Assembly (NCBI RefSeq): GCF_000278275.1 | Contig: NZ_JH725147.1 | Location: 1,228,849-1,292,848, forward strand | DNA length: 64,000 nucleotides | Direction: 5' to 3' | Source of the DNA: Bartonella tamiae Th239 | GTDB taxonomy: Bacteria > Pseudomonadota > Alphaproteobacteria > Rhizobiales > Rhizobiaceae | Shown here: positions 1 through 9,641 of the stretch, one piece after another | Layout: the number at the start of each line of letters is the position of its first letter | Numbering within the stretch: position 1 is the stretch's first letter | Position numbers and translations under genes: made by a program | Notes under the pieces: model-generated | What the model was told of the DNA's origin: nothing | Databases searched by the model: none | The model's input: only the letters and a program-made list of their open reading frames with translations

Positions 1-530
1 CGTATTTTGGGCGCTAATGCTTGGGCTAAAGTTTGTGTTAGTGTCCATAAAGCTGATTTGGACAATGTATATGATAAAAAATTTGGATTGAGCTTCCAAA
101 CTCGTTGGTCAATCATATTGACAATTAAAGCTGTTTCATCTTGCGGTAATAGTTTTGTTAAAGCATCAGATAATATCACAGGTGCATGCAAGTGAAGTGC
201 GAAATGATCATTCCAAATTTTATCATTTAAAGCACCAATATGATCGTCAAGAAAAAGAGAAGCATTATTGATAAGAAGTGACACATGCCCCATTTTTTTT
301 GTAATGTTTTCTATCAAGCCTTTTCCATAATTTATTGAAAGATCTGCCTGAAAACCCATGGCACTTCCGCCCATAGTCTTGAGTTCTGATACAAGATCCT
401 CAGCCGCTTGTGATGCTTCATTATAATGAATGGCGATATCAAAGCCATGTTTAATCAAATCGCGTGCCATAGCAGCACCTAATCTTTTAGAGCCACCTGT
501 AATAAGAGCGATGGGTCGTTTCAATGGCAT
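1..530 (-). CDS. SDR-family oxidoreductase, FolM/pteridine reductase-like (3' end cut by window edge)
   Basis: An NAD(P)-dependent short-chain dehydrogenase of which about 176 N-terminal residues are inside the window. The Rossmann motif TGGSKRLG is at residues 11-18, an NNAS motif lies near residue 90, and the active-site YTLSK has Tyr154 and Lys158. The stretch before it reads NMIDQRVWKLNP, with Asp where classical SDRs carry the catalytic Ser. That substitution is typical of the PTR1/FolM branch, which reduces pterins or dihydromonapterin, so a pterin substrate is inferred. A folate-pathway gene (folE) lies elsewhere in this window but is not adjacent. The ATG at 530 directly precedes the beta-strand leading into the Rossmann loop. 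The C-terminus is missing, so the substrate-binding end cannot be judged. Confidence 0.8.
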   Translation of the reverse strand, partial: MPLKRPIALITGGSKRLGAAMARDLIKHGFDIAIHYNEASQAAEDLVSELKTMGGSAMGFQADLSINYGKGLIENITKKMGHVSLLINNASLFLDDHIGALNDKIWNDHFALHLHAPVILSDALTKLLPQDETALIVNMIDQRVWKLNPNFLSYTLSKSALWTLTQTLAQALAPKI

Positions 531-966
531 AGAAATATTGATCCATAAATTTGAATTTAATTTAAAATGCGCCTGCTAAGATTGGTGCTAAGAAATACTT
601 AAATGGCAATCAGATTTTTTTAAATCAAGTTTTTTATACAAAGAATAGTATCATTAATTAAAAAATAAAAAAATTTTGTTGTTTGCTAGGATGTGTTTTG
701 AACAAAACCAATCTATTATATTAAATAATAAAATTTTTAAAAAATACAAATGAATAAATATAGGATTGAACACATAAATTTCATAACAAGAAATGTAATC
801 ACGACGCATGGTGCTGCAAATGAATTGTTCATGTTACAGATTGCGTATAAAATTTAAAAAAGAACAAACGATAAAATCAAGATAATTTTGTAGTTTTTAT
901 CTAATATGCATTCATCTCTATGGCTTTTAAAAAAGTATGGATTTAAAAAACTTATTAAAGGAATTT
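531..966. other. AT-rich intergenic region without recognisable gene
   Basis: This 436-base gap lies between the start of the SDR gene and the 3' end of the small exported protein gene. It is rich in A and T runs. No tRNA-like fold, strong inverted repeat or credible coding frame was seen. It must hold the promoter for the SDR gene (reading left) and the 3' untranslated region of the exported protein gene. Confidence 0.5.
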
Positions 967-1437
967 TTAACGAACAGCGCGACAATTACCGTCTTGGATA
1001 CGCCATTTATCAAAACCTTCAACACAAAATTCTGTGTTAAAGCCACCAACACCCGTAAATCCTTGGCCAAATTCAACCATGTACCAAATGGGATAGGTGC
1101 TTCCATCATTCATGATTGCCGTTGCACCGCAATATTGACGACTAATATTTAATTTTGTTGCAGCGGGTTCATCACGGGTCATAACAATGTTTGCCATGTC
1201 TTTGATTCGGACGATAGGAATATCAGGAATGTGGCGAACTGCATGATAAAATTTATAAGAAACATTACTAAGCACGTGTTGATGCGCACAGACACCTGTT
1301 GACACATGGGCTGGTTCAAAAGTTAGAATCATATCAGCAGCGTTTGCGGTGTAAGAGAGAGAGGCTACACCGCTGTAAATCATAAAAAACGATAAAGCTG
1401 CGCGACGCGATACTTTGGAAAACAGCAATTTTTTCAT
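967..1437 (-). CDS. Small exported protein with four cysteines, function unknown
   Basis: I do not recognise a named family. The 156-residue product has a basic N-terminus, a hydrophobic stretch and an ANA-AD type signal peptidase I site near residue 34, so it is predicted to be periplasmic or secreted. The mature part has four cysteines (in GVCAH, QYCGA, EFCVE and GNCRA), enough for two disulfides, and several histidines. Two in-frame ATGs exist, at 1443 and 1437. The AGGA motif just upstream is 3 bases from the first and 9 from the second, so 1437 is preferred. It lies downstream of rlmJ on the same strand with about 96 bases between. A conserved hypothetical protein of Hyphomicrobiales is possible but could not be tested. 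Confidence 0.65.
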   Translation of the reverse strand: MKKLLFSKVSRRAALSFFMIYSGVASLSYTANAADMILTFEPAHVSTGVCAHQHVLSNVSYKFYHAVRHIPDIPIVRIKDMANIVMTRDEPAATKLNISRQYCGATAIMNDGSTYPIWYMVEFGQGFTGVGGFNTEFCVEGFDKWRIQDGNCRAVR

Positions 1438-1533
1438 GGTCATTTATCCTGTCATTATTTGACGCTTGATATTTAAAATGTCACTTTTAATCAACACTAT
1501 CAGTTTTGTTTTAATCTTTTTGTCGCGTCAAGA

Positions 1534-2406
1534 TCAAACAGTTTCCTCCCTGATCCATTCACGAATTAATCTTGCATGCTTATCTTGCCCAAGTCTTTCT
1601 ATGAGCAAAGGTTCTATAATTTGTAATTCTTGCTCAAGGATATAAGGTGGATTGATAATAATCAAGCCGCTTCCATCCAATCCCATTTTATTTTCTTGTT
1701 TATCATTGGATACTTGTCTTATGCGCAATTCCAAACGAAGTATTTTGGGTATAGATGTCTCGTGTAAGGCTTTTAAAAAATGTTCTACAGCATCATAATG
1801 TTTAACGGGATACCAAAAAACATACATACCGCCTGAAAACCGTCGATAAGCATTACGAAGACCATCAATTATCCGTTGAAATTCATCTTTTTCTTCAAAA
1901 GGTGGGTCAACCAGTATTAGCCCTCTTTTTTCCTTAACAGGTAAATGAGCTTTTAAAGATAAATATCCATCCAATTGTATAAGACGTGTTTGAAAATCAT
2001 TTGCAAAATGGGTTGTCAAATGTGCGTAATCCTCATGATGCAATTCAATCGCTGTCATGCGATCTTGTTTGCGCAACATGTTTCTAATAATATAAGGAGA
2101 GCCTGGATATTGTGTGATTATATTTTGTGAATGGTTTAATGTATTTATTGTTTCAAGCCAAGGCTTTAAAAGTGAAAGGTTTTTATCCGCTATGGGGTGA
2201 GATAAAAATTTTCCCACGCCTTCAAGCCATTCACCTGTTTTTTGAGCTTCTTTTGATGAAAGATCATAAATTCCAATGCCCGCATGGGTGTCAATAACAC
2301 GAAACGCCTGATCTTTTCTTTTTAAATAATCAATCAGACGCGTTAAAACAATATGTTTAAACACGTCGGCAAAATTTCCTGCATGGTAGATATGGCGATA
2401 ATTCAT
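1534..2406 (-). CDS. rlmJ: 23S rRNA (adenine(2030)-N6)-methyltransferase RlmJ
   Basis: RlmJ methylates A2030 of 23S rRNA using S-adenosylmethionine. The 290-residue protein begins with the family signature MNYRHIYHAGNFADVFKH, followed by the SAM-binding segment VIDTHAGIGIYDL. The catalytic motif DPPF (in ILVDPPFEEKDEF) matches the N6-adenine methyltransferase consensus (D/N)PP(Y/F/W), and a second conserved INPPY lies near the C-terminus. The open frame extends 20 codons further upstream, but homologues start at MNYRH, which fits the ATG at 2406. The gene stands alone on the minus strand, with the exported protein gene downstream. Confidence 0.93.
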   Translation of the reverse strand: MNYRHIYHAGNFADVFKHIVLTRLIDYLKRKDQAFRVIDTHAGIGIYDLSSKEAQKTGEWLEGVGKFLSHPIADKNLSLLKPWLETINTLNHSQNIITQYPGSPYIIRNMLRKQDRMTAIELHHEDYAHLTTHFANDFQTRLIQLDGYLSLKAHLPVKEKRGLILVDPPFEEKDEFQRIIDGLRNAYRRFSGGMYVFWYPVKHYDAVEHFLKALHETSIPKILRLELRIRQVSNDKQENKMGLDGSGLIIINPPYILEQELQIIEPLLIERLGQDKHARLIREWIREETV

Positions 2407-2776
2407 AGTGATCGGATTATCATGATAAGTGGCTGTGCGCCAAGATGCAAATAAGCTTGAAAGCAAAATTTTTTATTATGACTGCACTATTTTGACGTGC
2501 AGTTTTTAAAGGATATAGGCTTGATTAAGTCGTTTTAAAATTCTTTATTAAAGTTGATCAAATGTTTTGAGGGTATAATGAATAAATCAGATCAATAATA
2601 TCTATCATCCATAAAGTCGCTTTCAACAGCTTTGTCATTTATGAAAAATATATGATCAATAGCAGTAATTGTGAATATTTATGTATGATGATAAAAACAA
2701 CTTGAAAAATAGCAACGATCGTGACCAAAAATCATCTGTTAATGTTATCATATGTTTTTTCTAAAGGAAGCGAACA
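2407..2776. other. Divergent intergenic region between rlmJ and nagZ
   Basis: A 370-base AT-rich region between two divergently transcribed genes, so it should carry promoters in both directions. A good ribosome-binding site (AAAGGAAG) ends about 9 bases before the nagZ ATG. No gene, RNA fold or clear palindrome was recognised. Confidence 0.5.
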
Positions 2777-3796
2777 ATGTCAAACGTAAAAGCCATGATT
2801 ACAGGTGTTGCGGGTATTACGTTGCAAGCTGAAGAAAAGCGTTTTATTGAAGAACATCAACCATGGGCATTTATTTTATTTGCTAGAAATATAGGAACAG
2901 CCGAAGAGGTTATACGTTTAACACAGGGTTTGCGTAAAGCCAGTCAGCGTGAGGATGTTTTTATTTTTATTGACCAAGAAGGGGGCAAAGTTCAAAGATT
3001 GCGTCCACCACTTGCCCCTGATTATCCATCGGCTGAAACATTGGGTAATCTTTATAAACTTGATTCTGAAAAAGCACAACGAGCGACTTGGATTATGTCG
3101 CGTCTTCATGCTTTTGATTTAATAAAAATAGGAATTGATGCCAATTGTTTACCCTTAATCGATGTGCCTGTTAAGGGTGCTCATAATGTTATTGGTTCTC
3201 GCGCATATGGCTATGATCCAGAAATGGTAACGCTTTTAGGTCGTCAAGCAGCGGATGGTCTTCTTTCAGGGGGTGTTTTACCCGTTATGAAGCATATTCC
3301 AGGTCATGGCCGTGCTATGAATGACACGCATTTAGAGCTTGCGCGTGTTGATGCTTCGTTAGAAGAGTTGCAAAGCCGGGATTTTATTCCATTTAAAGCT
3401 TTAGCTGATTTGCCAAGCGCAATGACAGCACATGTTATTTATAGTGCGATAGATCCAATTCTTCCCGCAACACTTTCATCAAAAGTGATACATGAGTTCA
3501 TTCGTAAGGACATTGGTTTTGATGGATTGTTGATGAGTGATGATTTATCTATGAAGGCATTGTCAGGAAGTTTTTCTGATATAACAAAAGACGCATTTTA
3601 TGCGGGATGCGATGTTGTTCTTCATTGTAATGGGAATATGGAAGAAATGATTGAGATTGTATCTCAAACGCCGTTTTTACAAAATAAATCTTTAATGCGC
3701 GCGCAAAATGCGCGTAATGCGCTTCTTAAAAACGATCAATCTGACGAAAAAAGCTTGCGTGCTGAATTTGTAGAACTTTTATCCTTGAACGCATAG
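2777..3796 (+). CDS. nagZ: Beta-N-acetylhexosaminidase NagZ
   Basis: A family 3 glycoside hydrolase that removes N-acetylglucosamine from anhydromuropeptides during cytoplasmic peptidoglycan recycling. The 339 residues show the signature KHIPGHGRAMNDTHLELA, whose His-Asp dyad is the NagZ acid/base element, and the nucleophile region DGLLMSDDLSMKAL. There is no signal peptide, as expected for a cytosolic enzyme. The start is supported by AAAGGAAG upstream. It leads the nagZ-scpA-scpB-tat block typical of Hyphomicrobiales, with scpA starting within about 30 bases of its stop. Confidence 0.93.
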   Translation: MSNVKAMITGVAGITLQAEEKRFIEEHQPWAFILFARNIGTAEEVIRLTQGLRKASQREDVFIFIDQEGGKVQRLRPPLAPDYPSAETLGNLYKLDSEKAQRATWIMSRLHAFDLIKIGIDANCLPLIDVPVKGAHNVIGSRAYGYDPEMVTLLGRQAADGLLSGGVLPVMKHIPGHGRAMNDTHLELARVDASLEELQSRDFIPFKALADLPSAMTAHVIYSAIDPILPATLSSKVIHEFIRKDIGFDGLLMSDDLSMKALSGSFSDITKDAFYAGCDVVLHCNGNMEEMIEIVSQTPFLQNKSLMRAQNARNALLKNDQSDEKSLRAEFVELLSLNA

Positions 3797-3826
3797 AGTC
3801 AAATTGTGGGATTGAATTATAAAAAA

Positions 3827-4702
3827 ATGTCAAAACATTCAGCGCAAAAAGCGATGGATAAGTTATGGACGCATACTGAAAATTATCAAAAAGAAGATCA
3901 TGGCATTCATGAGCCCTCGTTTATAGTAGATGTGCAAGGGTTTGAAGGGCCTATGGATCTTTTATTGCATTTGGCACGAAACCAAAAAGTTGATCTTGAG
4001 CGTATTTCAATTTTAGCGTTGGTTGAGCAATATCTTAACTTTATTGATCAAGCACACTTGTCGCGTTTGGAAATTGCTGCTGATTATCTTGTTATGGCAG
4101 CGTGGCTTGTTTATCTTAAATCACGCTTGCTTATGCCAAAAACAAAAAGTGATGAAGAAGAAAGTGGTGAAGAACTCGCACAATTATTACAGTTTAGGCT
4201 AAAACGTCTTGAAGCGATGCGTGAGGCGGCTGTTGCTTTGTTTAATTGTAATCAATTGGGTCGTGATGTTTTTAAACGTGCCCATCCAGAAACATTGGTG
4301 CTTGATAAAAAAAAACGTTTTGAAACGTCTCTTTATGAATTGTTGACGGCTTATGTGGGATTGCGGCAGCGCCAATCAGCAACTCATGTTGAAGTAGCCA
4401 AACGCACCGTTTGGTCACTTAAAATGGCGCGCGAGATTTTAGAGCGTCTTATAGATGCACCAATGAATTGGACAATTTTGGATCGCTATTTATCTCAATA
4501 TATTCCTTCGCAAAAAGAAAAACGAACTGCTTTAGCAAGTGCATTCGCAGCCAGTTTGGAAATGGTAAAAGAAGGACAAATAAACATGCAGCAAGAAAAA
4601 CCATTTGCACCTCTTTATTTACGTGTCGCGTCAAAAATAAAAAGTCACTCTTCCCAAATTTCATTTGAAAAAGCCACGATGGTGCATAATGAGAAAGAAT
4701 GA
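3827..4702 (+). CDS. scpA: Segregation and condensation protein A
   Basis: The kleisin subunit of the SMC-ScpAB condensin, which bridges SMC heads and compacts and segregates chromosomes. The family signature FEGPMDLLLHLARNQKVDL is near residue 40, and YLVMAAWLVYLKSRLLMP follows. The C-terminal winged-helix region ends around FAPLYLR. The start is uncertain: GTG 3806, ATG 3827 and ATG 3854 are in frame and none has a strong ribosome-binding site. The last gives MDKLW, closest to relatives as I remember them. The 3' end overlaps scpB, suggesting translational coupling. Confidence 0.9.
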   Translation: MSKHSAQKAMDKLWTHTENYQKEDHGIHEPSFIVDVQGFEGPMDLLLHLARNQKVDLERISILALVEQYLNFIDQAHLSRLEIAADYLVMAAWLVYLKSRLLMPKTKSDEEESGEELAQLLQFRLKRLEAMREAAVALFNCNQLGRDVFKRAHPETLVLDKKKRFETSLYELLTAYVGLRQRQSATHVEVAKRTVWSLKMAREILERLIDAPMNWTILDRYLSQYIPSQKEKRTALASAFAASLEMVKEGQINMQQEKPFAPLYLRVASKIKSHSSQISFEKATMVHNEKE

Positions 4703-5396
4703 AAATATGGGAAACGGTAAAAAAACAGGTGAACTCAATATTACGTCGCAATTGGTACGTATGGTAGAGGCGATGGTTTTTGCATCAAGTCAGCCCGTAA
4801 CGCAAAAAGCGTTGGAAGAGCGTCTTCCAATAGGCGCAAATGTTGATGCTATCGTGGACGTTTTGCAAAAAAACTATCATGAGCGCGGTGTGCATTTTGT
4901 CAAAGTTGGCGATGCTTATGCATTTCGTACAGCGGCTGATTTGGCTTTTCTTTTCAATCGTAAGGAAGAAAGCTCACGAAAGCTTTCACGTGCTGCTTTG
5001 GAAGTTTTAGCAATTATTGCTTATCATCAGCCTGTAACGCGTGCGGAACTTGAAGACATAAGAGGCGTTGAAACCTCAAAAGGAACGTTGGATGTTTTGT
5101 TGGAAACACAGTGGATTAAAATTCGTGGACGTCGTAGAACGCCTGGGCGTCCTGTGACTTATGGAACAACAAGAAATTTTCTTGATCATTTTAGTCTTGC
5201 TGATATTCAAGATTTGCCTGGTGTTGAAGAGTTAAAAGGGGCGGGGCTTTTGTCAACTCGTATGACAGAAAATTTTCAAATACCATTGATGTCTCTTAAT
5301 TTGGACGAGTTAAGCGATGATGAAGATCCGTTGGATGGTGTCGATAAAGAAGATTTTGGATTATTAACTTCACTAGAAAAAGAAGAAAAAGTGTAA
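4689..5396 (+). CDS. scpB: Segregation and condensation protein B
   Basis: Partner of ScpA in the SMC condensin complex. It has two winged-helix domains; the second carries LEVLAIIAYHQPVTRAELE and the RGRRRTPGRPVTYGTT segment typical of ScpB. The C-terminal tail is acidic. The open frame could start at a TTG at 4665, but the ATG at 4689 overlaps the scpA stop by 14 bases, and an ATG at 4707 is also possible, with GAAAGAATGAAA upstream. The start is therefore uncertain by six codons. Expression with scpA from the nagZ promoter is inferred. Confidence 0.9.
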   Translation: MRKNENMGNGKKTGELNITSQLVRMVEAMVFASSQPVTQKALEERLPIGANVDAIVDVLQKNYHERGVHFVKVGDAYAFRTAADLAFLFNRKEESSRKLSRAALEVLAIIAYHQPVTRAELEDIRGVETSKGTLDVLLETQWIKIRGRRRTPGRPVTYGTTRNFLDHFSLADIQDLPGVEELKGAGLLSTRMTENFQIPLMSLNLDELSDDEDPLDGVDKEDFGLLTSLEKEEKV

Positions 5397-5495
5397 ATAC
5401 ACGCGGTTGTGTTTGAAACGAATGAAAAAAATGACTATGACTGTCAGGGCTAACTGATTTCATACCAACTGATTTAGCTATAAAGAGAGACAATA

Positions 5496-5849
5496 ATGGG
5501 CAATATTTTTACACCATCGCATCTTATTATTATTTTACTGATTATTCTTGTTCTTTTTGGTCGGGGCAAAATATCTGAATTTATGGGCGATTTTGCAAAA
5601 GGCATTAAAAGTTTTAAAAAAGGAATGAAAGATGAAGATGAAGCAGAAAATGAAGATCACAATACACCACCACAATCGGCTTCAACTATGAAAACAATTG
5701 AAGTGCAACCAGAAGAAGTTGTGGCACCCGTAAAACGTCAAGCTGCACCGCGTAAAAGTTCGGCAACGAAAACGACAAGTTCCACACGTACTGCAAAAAC
5801 AACAAGAAAATCATCGCCAGCACGTAAAACAACAAAGTCAAAGTCGTGA
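5496..5849 (+). CDS. tatA: Sec-independent protein translocase TatA
   Basis: The pore-forming subunit of the twin-arginine translocase for folded proteins. It has one short N-terminal membrane helix (residues about 8-21, [13 protein letters not shown]), the FG hinge with [22 protein letters not shown] as the amphipathic helix, and a long Lys/Thr/Ser-rich tail. The 117-residue length exceeds minimal TatA because of that basic tail (repeated K-T-T-K and S-S motifs). The ATG is preceded by AAAGAGAGACAAT. It is first in the tatABC operon. Confidence 0.92.
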   Translation: MGNIFTPSHLIIILLIILVLFGRGKISEFMGDFAKGIKSFKKGMKDEDEAENEDHNTPPQSASTMKTIEVQPEEVVAPVKRQAAPRKSSATKTTSSTRTAKTTRKSSPARKTTKSKS

Positions 5850-5889
5850 TTTTTATAAGTTTTGTGTTTTTTGAAAACTGGTTGAAATA

Positions 5890-6720
5890 ATGTTTGGAAT
5901 TGATGGACCAGAATTTTTGGTCATACTCATTGTTTTGATTGTCGTTGTGGGACCAAAAGACTTGCCTAAAATGCTACGTGCTTTTGGTAAAGCGACGTCG
6001 CGTATGCGCTCAACGGCAAATGAGTTCCGTCGTCAATTTGATGATGCTATGCGTGAAGCGGAATTGGATGATTTGCAAAAGAAAATTTCCGATGTGACCG
6101 ATTTGGATCCACGAAAAAATTTAACCAAAATGTTTGATCCGATCCGAGATGTTGCAAATGATGTTAAATCCAGTATCAATGCATCAACCGTACTTGATGA
6201 TAAAACACCTTCCCTTAAGAATATATCACTTGAAGATTCTGAGGCTGCACAACAATCCTCTTTAAAGAAGAAGAATGAAAAAACGAGTCATGATACTTCT
6301 CCTAATAAAGATAAAAACAGTCAAAAAAAAGTAAGCCATATTACGCACGAAAAATTACCCGCACCCAATAACAAAACGCTAAAAAGTCAAAAGACGAAGG
6401 ATGTTACGAAAATTACAACAAAGGCAAAAGCAAGCGTTGGACAAAATAAAAAACAAAATATCCATAAAGAAACTTCATCTCATGCTCCCCTAAAAGTTCA
6501 TGTTCAATCTTTAGAGCAAAGTCATTTTGATACTCTTTCTCCGAGTGTAAAAAAGCATGTTCAAAAAGAGCCAATAAAAAAGAATAATGACGTTGAAAAT
6601 AAAAAGCTTGGATTAAACGAAACAACGTCTGCTGTTCAAAAAACAAAGGCGAAGGCACAAAAACCTCTCAAAACCTTATCTTCAAATAAAGTTACACAAA
6701 ATAGGAATAAAAAATCGTGA
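5890..6720 (+). CDS. tatB: Sec-independent protein translocase TatB
   Basis: TatB forms the substrate-receptor complex with TatC. Its N-terminus MFGIDGPEFLVILIVLIVVVGPKDLPKM is written here only as its key parts: a membrane helix at residues 8-20, the conserved GPKDLP hinge, then an amphipathic helix up to about residue 60. The rest (residues 115-276) is low-complexity, rich in Lys, Ser, Thr and Gln, and makes the protein longer than the common 150-200 residues. The tail is probably disordered and fast-evolving. The stop codon overlaps the GTG start of tatC. Confidence 0.92.
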   Translation: MFGIDGPEFLVILIVLIVVVGPKDLPKMLRAFGKATSRMRSTANEFRRQFDDAMREAELDDLQKKISDVTDLDPRKNLTKMFDPIRDVANDVKSSINASTVLDDKTPSLKNISLEDSEAAQQSSLKKKNEKTSHDTSPNKDKNSQKKVSHITHEKLPAPNNKTLKSQKTKDVTKITTKAKASVGQNKKQNIHKETSSHAPLKVHVQSLEQSHFDTLSPSVKKHVQKEPIKKNNDVENKKLGLNETTSAVQKTKAKAQKPLKTLSSNKVTQNRNKKS

Positions 6721-7514
6721 ATTCTGAAGAAGATGAAGTTGATGCTAGCTCGGCTCCCTTGCTTGAGCATTTGATAGAGCTTCGGCAACGCATTATTGTG
6801 TCACTGATTGCGTTTTTTATCGCATTCTTCCTGTGTTTTCTTGTTAAAGATTATATATTGAATTTTTTATTATGGCCTTATCAATGGGCGATGAAAATAT
6901 CGGGCGGTGATCCAGAAAATATTCGTCTCCAATCAACGCAGGTTTGGGAAACCTTTTTAACGAAAATGAAACTCGCAGCTTTTGGTGCCGTCATCTTATC
7001 TTTTCCTTATTTAGCCTTTCAGCTCTATAGTTTTATTGCACCTGGTCTTTATAAAAACGAACGTATGGCTTTTTTACCTTTTTTAATCAGTGCGCCCATT
7101 TTATTTTTTATAGGTGGGGCATTTGTTTATGGTATTTTGGCGCCTATGATGTTGTGGTTCAGTTTATCGCAACAGTTTTTGCCTGATTCTCATTTGAAAG
7201 TAGAGTTTATTGCCCGTATTTCTGATTATTTAAGTTTTATGACGTCATTTATTCTGATTTTCGGTCTTATATTTCAACTGCCGTTGATTACAAGCTTATT
7301 CACGAAAGTTGGCTTATTAACATCTGATATGTTAGTGTCAAAACGTAAATGGGCAATACTTGTTGCTGTGATTGTGGCAGCTATTGTCACACCTTCAGAT
7401 TTTTTTACTATGTTTGGTGTCGCTCTTCCAACAATTTTGCTTTATGAAGTTTCTATTATTGTTTCACGATGGATCGAAAAGAAACAGAAGAAAAAGCAAG
7501 ATACATCTTCGTAA
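6717..7514 (+). CDS. tatC: Sec-independent protein translocase TatC
   Basis: The polytopic core of the Tat translocase that reads the twin-arginine signal. The 265 residues carry the N-terminal signature PLLEHLIELRQRI, six predicted membrane helices, and the conserved segments SFPYLAFQLYSFIAPGLYKNER and FGLIFQLPL. The GTG start overlaps the tatB stop (GTGA), so the two are probably coupled. The C-terminus is basic (KKQKKKQ), consistent with a cytoplasmic end. serS follows after about 58 bases. Confidence 0.95.
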   Translation: MNSEEDEVDASSAPLLEHLIELRQRIIVSLIAFFIAFFLCFLVKDYILNFLLWPYQWAMKISGGDPENIRLQSTQVWETFLTKMKLAAFGAVILSFPYLAFQLYSFIAPGLYKNERMAFLPFLISAPILFFIGGAFVYGILAPMMLWFSLSQQFLPDSHLKVEFIARISDYLSFMTSFILIFGLIFQLPLITSLFTKVGLLTSDMLVSKRKWAILVAVIVAAIVTPSDFFTMFGVALPTILLYEVSIIVSRWIEKKQKKKQDTSS

Positions 7515-7572
7515 TTTATTGGCTATCGTTTACATATAAACAAAGATTTGACGTTTTAAACAGGAAGTTTTT

Positions 7573-8853
7573 ATGCTTGATATCAAATGGATAAGGGAAA
7601 ATCCAAAATTGCTTGATGAGGCTCTCGAAAAAAGAGGAGCAGACAAACAAGCCGATTTTCTCATTGCCTTAGATTTTGAGAGACGCAATCATGTCTCTAA
7701 AGTGCAAGAGGCACAAGAAAGACGCAATAGTGCATCAAAAGAAATCGGCCAAGCCATAGCATCGGGAAATGCCAAAAAAGCGGATGATTTTAAACAAGAA
7801 GTGGTTGATCTTAAAGCGTTTCTTACAGAAGCTGAAGTGAAAGAAAAAGCATTATCAGATAAATTAGAAGATGCTCTGTCACGTCTGCCCAACATTCCAC
7901 TTGATGATGTTCCTATTGGTCTTGATGAAAAAGATAATAGAGAAATAAGAAAAATAGGTGCGCCACCTGTTTTCGATTTTACACCAAAAGAACATTTTGA
8001 CATTGGTGAAGGTCTAAAGCAGATGAATTTTGAACGCGCCAGTCATTTGTCAGGTGCACGTTTTACAGTTCTCTCAGCAGGACTTGCACGTCTGGAACGC
8101 GCTTTAGGGCAATTTATGATTGATCTTCATGTGCAAGAACATGAGTATACAGAAGTCAGTGTTCCTATTCTTGTTCGCGATAAAGCGGTTTATGGAACAG
8201 CACAATTACCCAAATTTTCAGAAGATTTATTTCAAACAACTGATGGACGCTGGCTCATTCCTACTGCCGAAGTACCTCTCACAAATTTAGTTTCTGGAGA
8301 AATTTTAGCTGCGTCACAATTGCCTTTGCGTTTTGTAGCTCTTACACCTTGTTTTCGTTCTGAGGCAGGATCAGCTGGGCGTGATACGCGAGGTATGTTG
8401 CGTCAACATCAATTTTGGAAGGTAGAAATGGTATCCATTGTTGATGAAAATAATGGAATTACAGAATTAGAGCGTATGACAGAATGTGCTGAAGCAGTTT
8501 TGAAAAAACTTGAATTGCCTTTTCGTACCGTTGTTTTATGTACAGGTGATATGGGCTTTAGCGCTCAAAAAACTTATGATATTGAAGTTTGGCTTCCTGG
8601 TCAAAATACTTATCGCGAAATATCAAGTTGTTCTTTTTGTGGCCCTTTTCAAGGACGTAGAATGAATGCTCGTTATCGACATGATAATGACAAAACATCA
8701 CGATTTGTCCATACATTAAATGGTTCGGGAACAGCCGTTGGTCGCTGTTTAATTGCGATTTTAGAAAATTACCAACAATCTGATGGTTCGGTTGTTATCC
8801 CTCAAGCTTTACGCCCTTATATGGGTGGTGTTGACCGTTTGGTAGCCCAATAG
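7573..8853 (+). CDS. serS: Serine--tRNA ligase
   Basis: A class II aminoacyl-tRNA synthetase charging tRNA-Ser (and tRNA-Sec where present). The 426 residues have the N-terminal long coiled-coil arm (residues about 30-105), then the catalytic core with motif 2 ([20 protein letters not shown]) and motif 3 ([20 protein letters not shown]). [17 protein letters not shown] is the usual substrate-site region. Its length is standard. The start is preceded by an AGGAAG-like site (aacaggaagttttt). Confidence 0.97.
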   Translation: MLDIKWIRENPKLLDEALEKRGADKQADFLIALDFERRNHVSKVQEAQERRNSASKEIGQAIASGNAKKADDFKQEVVDLKAFLTEAEVKEKALSDKLEDALSRLPNIPLDDVPIGLDEKDNREIRKIGAPPVFDFTPKEHFDIGEGLKQMNFERASHLSGARFTVLSAGLARLERALGQFMIDLHVQEHEYTEVSVPILVRDKAVYGTAQLPKFSEDLFQTTDGRWLIPTAEVPLTNLVSGEILAASQLPLRFVALTPCFRSEAGSAGRDTRGMLRQHQFWKVEMVSIVDENNGITELERMTECAEAVLKKLELPFRTVVLCTGDMGFSAQKTYDIEVWLPGQNTYREISSCSFCGPFQGRRMNARYRHDNDKTSRFVHTLNGSGTAVGRCLIAILENYQQSDGSVVIPQALRPYMGGVDRLVAQ

Positions 8854-8867
8854 GAGTGTGAGAATCC

Positions 8868-9632
8868 GTGCGTATTTTATTGACAAATGATGATGGAATT
8901 CATTCTGAAGGATTGGTTGTCTTAGAACGCATTGCAAAGCAATTGAGTGATGATGTTTGGATAGTTGCACCTGAAACAGATCAAAGTGGCTTATCACATT
9001 CATTAACATTATCCACACCTCTTCGTTTGCGTACTCTTGATAAACTTCATTTTACAGTAAGGGGAACGCCAACTGATTGTGTGATTATGGGAGTACGCCA
9101 TGTGTTGCTTGAACCACCAGATTTAATTTTGTCAGGAATAAATATTGGAGGCAATCTCGCTGATGATGTAACGTATTCGGGAACAGTTGCCGCAGCTATG
9201 GAGGGAACATTAAATGGTATTCGCTCTATTGCTCTTTCACAAGAATTTCTTCACGATAAAGCAAGCATAACGATGCAATGGGCTACAGCCGAAGGGCATG
9301 CTGTTAAAATTTTGCGCGCGCTTATTAATATGGAAACGCCTGATAATGTTTTGTATAATATAAATTTCCCAGCATGTTCTGTTGAGGATGTGACAGCGAT
9401 CCGTTCAACCGTGCAAGGCAAAAGAGGACATGATGTGCATATTGAAGAGCGTCATGATGGTCGTCATTTTCCTTATTATTGGACTTTTTTTAGCCGTAGT
9501 CCAACCACAGGTGCAGAAGAAACAGATTTACGTGCTATTTACGATAATGCGATCTCTGTCACGCCTCTTCATTTAGATTTAACGGCTTATAAAATGCGTG
9601 ATAATCTGGACAGCGTTCTGTCATTATTATAG
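8868..9632 (+). CDS. surE: 5'/3'-nucleotidase SurE
   Basis: A metal-dependent nucleotidase/exopolyphosphatase of the stationary-phase survival family. The N-terminal [13 protein letters not shown] supplies the metal-binding Asp pair, and [25 protein letters not shown] is the second signature. The start is GTG at 8868, 14 bases after serS, giving the conserved [10 protein letters not shown] beginning; AGGAGTGTGAG just upstream is a good ribosome-binding site. The following pcm and nlpD complete the surE-pcm-nlpD cluster widespread in Proteobacteria. Confidence 0.95.
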   Translation: MRILLTNDDGIHSEGLVVLERIAKQLSDDVWIVAPETDQSGLSHSLTLSTPLRLRTLDKLHFTVRGTPTDCVIMGVRHVLLEPPDLILSGINIGGNLADDVTYSGTVAAAMEGTLNGIRSIALSQEFLHDKASITMQWATAEGHAVKILRALINMETPDNVLYNINFPACSVEDVTAIRSTVQGKRGHDVHIEERHDGRHFPYYWTFFSRSPTTGAEETDLRAIYDNAISVTPLHLDLTAYKMRDNLDSVLSLL

Positions 9633-9641
9633 AGGTTTATT

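Noticed and set aside
4449-4751. Minus-strand open frame of 100 codons with hydrophobic stretches
   Set aside because: It lies wholly antisense to scpA/scpB, whose products are clearly conserved; the hydrophobicity comes from reading A-rich sense codons backwards.
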